Below are positions 9,306 to 13,354 of a stretch of 13,354 bases of DNA, one piece after another. A program made the position numbers and the translations under genes. Origin of the DNA: Ophiostoma sp. CBS 140.51. Its lineage: Eukaryota > Ascomycota > Sordariomycetes > Ophiostomatales > Ophiostomataceae. The stretch is taken from assembly GCA_029298735.1 (NCBI GenBank), contig JANSLP010000538.1, positions 1 to 13,354 on the forward strand. The letters are read 5' to 3'. How positions within the stretch are numbered: position 1 is the stretch's first letter; each line of letters begins with the position of its first letter. The notes beneath the pieces were generated by a model that saw only the letters and a program-made list of their open reading frames with translations, did no database searches and was not told the DNA's origin.

Positions 9306-9385
9306 CCTGTCATCACCGTCGGCCATTGGCGTTTCGTTCGTTCATTATTCGCCAACCAAACCTGCCGTATTCTATAACGGACAAT

Positions 9386-11587
9386 ATGGCTCCCCTCATC
9401 CTCCGTGTGCGGCCGTCACTGGCGCCCGTCTTGCGCCCGGCGCGCATTGCCCGGCCCAGCTTTGTTTCAATGAGAAGCAGATACTCGACAGTGCCCACGA
9501 CTCCCGGCCCTGCAAAGCCGGCTGCGACGACGACTGATAAAACGACGCCCACGACACCCGGTCCTGCCACCCCTGGTTCCGCGACGTCGGCTGCACCTCT
9601 GACGACGCCGACTGCGACGACAACTCAGACGACGACGACGCCGGCGCCCACGACTGCCTCGGCCGATTTCGTCAAGTCTTCCGCATCGACTGCTGATACT
9701 GCTGCCGAGATTGTCGATAAGGTGTCCAACACCTCCGAGACCGTTAAGACTACGACAACAGATGCCACTGAAGCTGCCAAAGCTACCAAGGCGACTGCGG
9801 AAAGCGGAGCACACAAGATTGCCGAAGGTCTCAAGTCCGCGACAGCCCATGCGTCCGAGACGATCAAGGAGACAATCATGACTGCCGAGAATGAAGCTGC
9901 TAAGTTCGCCACCAATGTTGCCCCCAGTGAAGTGTCCAAGGCGGCCGAGACTGTCAAGGCCAAGGCTGCCTCTGCTGCCGAGACCGCTGAGATTGTCAAG
10001 GAGACGACTGCCTCTGCTGTCAACGAAGCTACCAAGACTGCGACCAACACTGCCTCGACTGCTGCCGCTGACGTCGCCAAGTCTGCGGCGAAAACGGCTG
10101 CCAAGTCTGCCGCCACACCCTCGACCCCCCCTCCTCCTCCTCCCCCGGCTCCCGCACCGGCTGCTTCGCGTGGCGGCTCCTCAAGCGGTGGCTCTGGCAT
10201 TCGCACTGCTGCCTATGCCACCGCCCTGGGCGCCACTCTCTTTGCCGTCTTTTTGTATGGCACCGACACCCGCGCGTCTGTCCACCGTTGGATCGTGCCG
10301 CCATTGATTCGGACTCTCTACCCCGACGCCGAGGACGCCCATCACATTGGCACTGAAGCGCTCAAGGTCCTGTACAGACTCGGCCTGAACCCCAAGGACC
10401 GCACCGACGACATTCGCACAAACATCCTGGAGGGCAAGGCGTTCGAATACCCTCTGTGCAACCCCATTGGTATCTCGGCCGGTCTCGACAAGGACGCCGA
10501 CATTCCTGATGCTCTCTTTGACTTGGGCGCCGCTGTTGTTGAGGTCGGCGGCTGTACGCCCCGCCCCCAGGCCGGCAACCCGAGACCGCGTGTGTTCCGC
10601 GTGCCTAGCGTTGAGGGTCTTGTCAACCGCTACGGCCTGAACTCGATTGGTGCAGATGCCCTGGCCTCACGGCTGCGCACCCGTCTACGGTCGTTTGCCC
10701 GTGCTCACGGCTTCACGGAGGCCGATGTCCTGTCGGGCAAGGCCGGTGTCCCCGTCGGCTCACTGAAGGAGGGCAAGATTCTGGCCGTGCAAATGGCCAA
10801 GAACAAGGACACGGACGAGCACGATGTGGCTGCTGTCGCCCAGGACTATGTCTACTGTGTGCGCCGTCTGGCGCCCTATGCTGATATTCTGGTGGTCAAC
10901 GTCAGCAGCCCCAACACGCCCGGTCTGCGTGACCTGCAGGCGGTTGAGCCTCTGACTAAGATTCTGGCGGCCGTGGTCGACGAGGCCAAGAAGACGGCCG
11001 CACCCTCGTCGAGTGCGGCTGCCCACACGGCTGCCGTCGAGTCCGGCCTGCAGACCTTGCGCGCCCGCGCACCCCGCGTCATGGTCAAGGTCTCGCCCGA
11101 CGAGGACGAGGACGCCCAGATTGACGGCATCGTCGAGGCCGTCTTTGCCAGCGGTGTCGACGGCATTATCGTCGGCAACACCACCAAGCGGCGCGACGGC
11201 CTCGTGCCCGAGAAGCTGCGTCTGCGTAGCAACGAGCAAGCCAACCTGCACGAGACGGGCGGTTTCTCGGGCCCAGCCATGTACGACCGCACGCTGGCCC
11301 TTGTTGGCCGGTACCGCCAGCGCCTGGACGAGCAGACGCAGAGTCTGCCCGCGGGCACGGAGCGCAAGACCCTGTTTGCCTCAGGTGGTGTGACCAACGG
11401 CGACCAGGCGTTGAAGCTGCTGAATGCGGGCGCCAGTGTGGCGATGCTGTACACGGGTCTGGTGTATGGTGGTGCGGGCACGGTGACGCGGATTAAGGAG
11501 CAGATGCGGTTGCAGATTGGCGAGCCGGCCCCGAAGGCTTTCGCCGCGGCGACGCCGGTGATCGAGACCAAGGAGACCAAGGCATAA
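9386..11587 (+). CDS. Dihydroorotate dehydrogenase (quinone), class 2, mitochondrial
   Basis: Oxidises dihydroorotate to orotate with FMN and passes electrons to ubiquinone: the fourth step of pyrimidine synthesis, on the outer face of the mitochondrial inner membrane. From the first ATG (ACAATATGGC) the intronless protein has 733 residues, far above the usual 400-450. Residues 1-35 form an Arg-rich presequence ending SMRSRYST. Residues 36-260 are low complexity: Thr/Pro/Ala, then Ala/Thr/Lys/Glu pseudo-repeats, then a Pro run. One membrane anchor lies at about 273-291. The catalytic barrel covers about 340-710: GISAGLDKDAD, PRPQAGNPRPRVFRV, NRYGLNSIGAD, NVSSPNTPGLR with the class 2 catalytic serine near 507-508, VKVSPDED, IIVGNTT, and FMN-phosphate site GGVTNGDQALKLLNAGAS followed by LYTGLVYGG. 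The motif usually written GSVTPxPQ reads GGCTPRPQ here. Confidence 0.97.
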   Translation: MAPLILRVRPSLAPVLRPARIARPSFVSMRSRYSTVPTTPGPAKPAATTTDKTTPTTPGPATPGSATSAAPLTTPTATTTQTTTTPAPTTASADFVKSSASTADTAAEIVDKVSNTSETVKTTTTDATEAAKATKATAESGAHKIAEGLKSATAHASETIKETIMTAENEAAKFATNVAPSEVSKAAETVKAKAASAAETAEIVKETTASAVNEATKTATNTASTAAADVAKSAAKTAAKSAATPSTPPPPPPPAPAPAASRGGSSSGGSGIRTAAYATALGATLFAVFLYGTDTRASVHRWIVPPLIRTLYPDAEDAHHIGTEALKVLYRLGLNPKDRTDDIRTNILEGKAFEYPLCNPIGISAGLDKDADIPDALFDLGAAVVEVGGCTPRPQAGNPRPRVFRVPSVEGLVNRYGLNSIGADALASRLRTRLRSFARAHGFTEADVLSGKAGVPVGSLKEGKILAVQMAKNKDTDEHDVAAVAQDYVYCVRRLAPYADILVVNVSSPNTPGLRDLQAVEPLTKILAAVVDEAKKTAAPSSSAAAHTAAVESGLQTLRARAPRVMVKVSPDEDEDAQIDGIVEAVFASGVDGIIVGNTTKRRDGLVPEKLRLRSNEQANLHETGGFSGPAMYDRTLALVGRYRQRLDEQTQSLPAGTERKTLFASGGVTNGDQALKLLNAGASVAMLYTGLVYGGAGTVTRIKEQMRLQIGEPAPKAFAAATPVIETKETKA
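9494..10165 (+). other. Ala/Thr/Lys/Glu-rich low-complexity insert within the dihydroorotate dehydrogenase
   Basis: Encodes about residues 37-260. The first part is Thr/Pro/Ala-rich with repeated TPGPA-like units. From about 95 to 242 short units of the type AAETVK, ATEAAK, ASETIKET, NEAAKFA and NEATKTA recur with roughly 11-residue spacing, as in group 3 LEA or apolipoprotein-like amphipathic helices. A Pro/Ala run and a Gly/Ser run follow, just before the membrane anchor. The segment is absent from ordinary class 2 enzymes as I know them. Confidence 0.75.
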
Positions 11588-11806
11588 ACGAGTGTGGGCG
11601 TGTAGATATCATGTTTTACCAATGTATTAATGTTAGATTTCTTTTGTTTGTTTTTCTGTCTATTTTATTTGTTTCATCTAGAACAAGAGTACAAAATTTT
11701 AAAAGCTTTCCATTTTCGTCCCCTGGACCAGCAATACTCGAACGCTTCTCTAATTCCAGCCAAACCACCCCAACACACCTTTGGAAGGCTCCTCGACGAA
11801 CCCATT
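11588..11806. other. Short convergent intergenic region
   Basis: AT-rich 219 bp between the dihydroorotate dehydrogenase stop (plus) and the apparent original end of the SET-domain gene (minus). It presumably holds both 3' untranslated regions. Nothing else is recognised. Confidence 0.6.
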
Positions 11807-12960
11807 CTAGCGCAGATTCGCCATGGCCTCGTCAACCACCTTTTTCATGATGGCGACCGCCTCTGCATCCTCGGGGTCCTGGGACCGCCCGCCGCGCGTG
11901 TTCTACTTGTGCTCCGCAATGGCCGCCCGCAGGTAGAGCAACGCGTCGACAAAGTACTCTGTGCGCCACAGCGCCAAACCCATTTGCCTATTGAAGCTAG
12001 GCGGGCCAAACGCATCGGCGACCACCTCGCCCGTCTCTTTGTTCCGGAAGGTGCTCTGGCGGCAAAGACCCTCCTCAGTGTACAGGTCACGGGTGAGCAG
12101 CAAGCGCTGCAGTGCCAACTCCAGTTTGCTCTGTTGTTGGGCCTTCGCCGTAGCCCGGGGAAACAGGCGGAGCTGAGCACGATGGGCGTCGGGCGTCGGA
12201 CACGGCGATGGCGGTCTTGTTGCCGTTGGTGCAGGAGGCACACTGGCAGGCGAAGCCAAATCGCTGGTGCAGCAGAGCCTTACAAGCATGGAAGCTGCCG
12301 GCGTTGCTTGCCTCGATGTCTAAGTCTGCTGTTAGTGTTGTTGTAAGGTTTAATTTCGGCAAAGGAGTGGTTGACTTACAGCTAATGGTCAGTTCTTCAC
12401 ACTCCCGAATGTCACGACGGGCCCAGAATGCAATAGTCATGGCTTTCGGATCCAACGAGAGGACGAGGCTGTAATAATGTTAGCATGATGATGATCTTGG
12501 GGTGTACTACTTTCGTTATGGGAAAAATATCATGATACTCACTTGGGCTCGCAGTCATGGTTAAATCTCTGTTACAAAGTTAGTACCTGCTCAATTTTCT
12601 TTCGTTTTGCGGATGGACGACTTGACCTACCGAAGCCGTTGGAAACAGAGCCTTGTAGGCAAAGTCGTTCATCTGGATCGAGAATGCATTGCCCGCAAAC
12701 ATCTTTTTCTCCCGCCACCACGCCGGCTTGCCGTCATTGCTGTACCGTCTTGCATCTGCTTCGTGCAGGCTCGCTTTGACCGCAGCCAGGTTGGTGTCAC
12801 GCTCGGCCTTGATTTGTGTGACAGCCACCTCCATGGGGTCGGTGCTGTTGGGGTTCGGCACTGTGTCGATGGCCTGGTAGTGGGGATGATGGACAGCGTC
12901 TCCCGGAGATGCTGGCCCACAGGGCCCCGCTGGTTGCGCACAGCCATCGGCAAAACGCAC
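11807..12960 (-). pseudogene. SET-domain protein gene, apparently decaying
   Basis: SET proteins are usually lysine methyltransferases. Coding segments: up to 12631, 12568-12543, 12468-12380, and 12325 onward, with introns of 62, 74 and 54 nt carrying GT..AG ends and CTAAC-type branch points. Joined exons read LFPTASRFNHDCEPN (SET NHxCxPN motif), ARRDIRECEELTISYLD (the GEE(L/I)..Y motif, Gly changed to Cys) and CQCASC (post-SET). Three faults appear. The SET start (RG, LWAS, SPGDAV) is spread over three frames at 12929-12892. A 7-bp tandem duplication (12186-12199) shifts the frame after VSDA. A TAG at 11903-11905 interrupts the restored frame 31 codons before a second TAG at 11807-11809. The longest intact product starts at the ATG at 12834 and ends at 12087, 185 residues, lacking both SET start and C-terminal domain. 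Assembly error is an alternative for the indels. Confidence 0.7.
12186..12199 (-). repeat. 7-bp tandem duplication inside the SET-like coding region
   Basis: GCGTCGG occurs twice back to back on the plus strand (12186-12192, 12193-12199). Counting one copy only, the reading frame passes smoothly from VSDA into HRAQLRLFPRA and on to 11906. With both copies it ends at 12087. Confidence 0.8.
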
Positions 12961-12966
12961 ACCTTT

Positions 12967-13354
12967 CTATGTGTTTTTTTTTTCTAGAAAAATGCCAATG
13001 ACCAACTTCTAACAGAAACCCTCTAGGCGTGAATCTTATCGAGTTTGCTATTTGAAACTGTTGCCAGTAGATTCAAATATCTCCCGACATTCTTTTTGCT
13101 TGGGTTGTCACGTACATGAAAATGACGTCAAAAGGGGCATCCAAATACACCAGTGCGTTTAGTCGATTCGCACACCACATAACTTGATTATGCTGAAGTC
13201 TATTATGTAAGTAAGAGTTTCAATTTTGTATGTAAAAATATATGCATGTTTTCCACTGAGTGTTTTTGAGACTGCTCTTTCCAAAGGGTTGCACACTAGC
13301 CTGGCTATCTCTTCCTTCTTCCTCTTCCAGCCTCGTCTCTCTCTCTTCCAGTAG
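12967..13354. other. AT-rich region upstream of the SET-like gene, to the window edge
   Basis: No gene is supported. On the minus strand no SET start, signal peptide or long frame precedes the SET-like gene, only short interrupted ORFs. A 42-codon Glu/Arg-rich minus frame enters from the right edge and stops near 13230. The last 60 bases are pyrimidine-rich on the plus strand, like the leaders of other genes here, so a plus-strand gene may begin just beyond the edge. Confidence 0.5.
13123..13137 (+). promoter_or_regulatory. CRE palindrome beside a stress response element
   Basis: TGACGTCA (13123-13130) is the full ATF/CREB palindrome, followed two bases later by AGGGG (13133-13137), the core of the yeast stress response element. 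They lie about 190 bp upstream of the earliest ATG supporting the SET-like gene and also near a possible gene to the right. The binding factors are inferred from known motif families. Confidence 0.4.

Larger units (their letters stand above)
8826..9385. other. Intergenic and promoter of dihydroorotate dehydrogenase
   Basis: The first 300 or so bases are AT-rich and probably the 3' untranslated region of the Mpv17-like gene. The right part holds two CACGTG boxes and a nested inverted repeat. Short upstream ORFs start at 9123 and 9176 but end before or at the second CACGTG. From 9214 to 9385 there is no ATG, so the leader appears free of upstream starts. Confidence 0.65.

Noticed and set aside
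9326..9385. 20-codon N-terminal extension of the dihydroorotate dehydrogenase frame
   Set aside because: The frame is open but has no ATG before 9386, and the presequence makes sense from 9386.
10876..11622. 248-codon frame antisense to dihydroorotate dehydrogenase
   Set aside because: Shadow of the conserved barrel domain, with no motif of its own.
12169..12199. A 31-nt intron bridging the SET-like frameshift
   Set aside because: Too short compared with the 54-74 nt introns here, and the exact 7-bp duplication explains the shift better.
11630..12346. 238-codon plus-strand frame across the SET-like gene
   Set aside because: It reads through minus-strand coding sequence, including an intron, and has no recognisable domain.
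11807..12960. Repeat-induced point mutation as the cause of SET gene decay
   Set aside because: The region is not enriched in C-to-T or G-to-A changes or stop codons; the lesions are mostly indels.
13300..13354. Pyrimidine mirror tract at the right edge as a triplex-forming element
   Set aside because: Short and typical of fungal leader sequence; no basis for a special structure.

Overview
The window looks like nuclear DNA of a filamentous ascomycete, probably a sordariomycete. The evidence is short introns (54-74 nt) with GT..AG ends and CTAAC branch points, a C-ending codon bias, pyrimidine-rich leaders in front of start codons, and a fungal Zn2Cys6 transcription factor. The genus cannot be read from the sequence; a Sporothrix/Ophiostomatales-like genome is only a guess. 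I see no transposon, tRNA, rRNA or CRISPR array.

Layout, left to right. (1) 368-3186, minus: a three-exon, 902-residue Zn2Cys6 transcription factor with a Gln-rich, acidic-hydrophobic C-terminus. (2) A 1.4-kb divergent promoter region, 3187-4596, with upstream ORFs on both sides, a CACGTG box and a possible small secreted peptide ORF. (3) 4597-6474, plus: an intronless GH47 class I alpha-1,2-mannosidase, 625 residues, type II membrane protein. (4) A 1.3-kb intergenic stretch. (5) 7753-8825, plus: a two-exon Mpv17/PMP22 (Sym1-like) mitochondrial membrane protein of 337 residues, with a 69-codon upstream ORF whose stop overlaps its start (ATGA). (6) 9386-11587, plus: an intronless class 2 dihydroorotate dehydrogenase of 733 residues. 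It carries an unusual Ala/Thr/Lys/Glu-rich segment of about 220 residues between the mitochondrial presequence and the membrane anchor. Its promoter has paired CACGTG boxes and a nested inverted repeat. (7) 11807-12960, minus, convergent with (6): a SET-domain protein gene that looks broken, with a split N-terminal motif, a frameshift that a 7-bp tandem duplication explains exactly, and an in-frame TAG 31 codons before the apparent original end. (8) AT-rich sequence to the right edge with a CRE-like palindrome next to a stress element.

The genes do not form one pathway. The mannosidase trims N-glycans in the secretory pathway. The Mpv17-like protein and dihydroorotate dehydrogenase are same-strand neighbours and both belong to the mitochondrial inner membrane by family knowledge, which is the one functional link worth testing. 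The transcription factor shares a promoter region with the mannosidase, but its targets cannot be inferred. The best candidates for a second look are the decaying SET gene, the low-complexity insert in dihydroorotate dehydrogenase and the ATGA overlap in front of the Mpv17-like gene.
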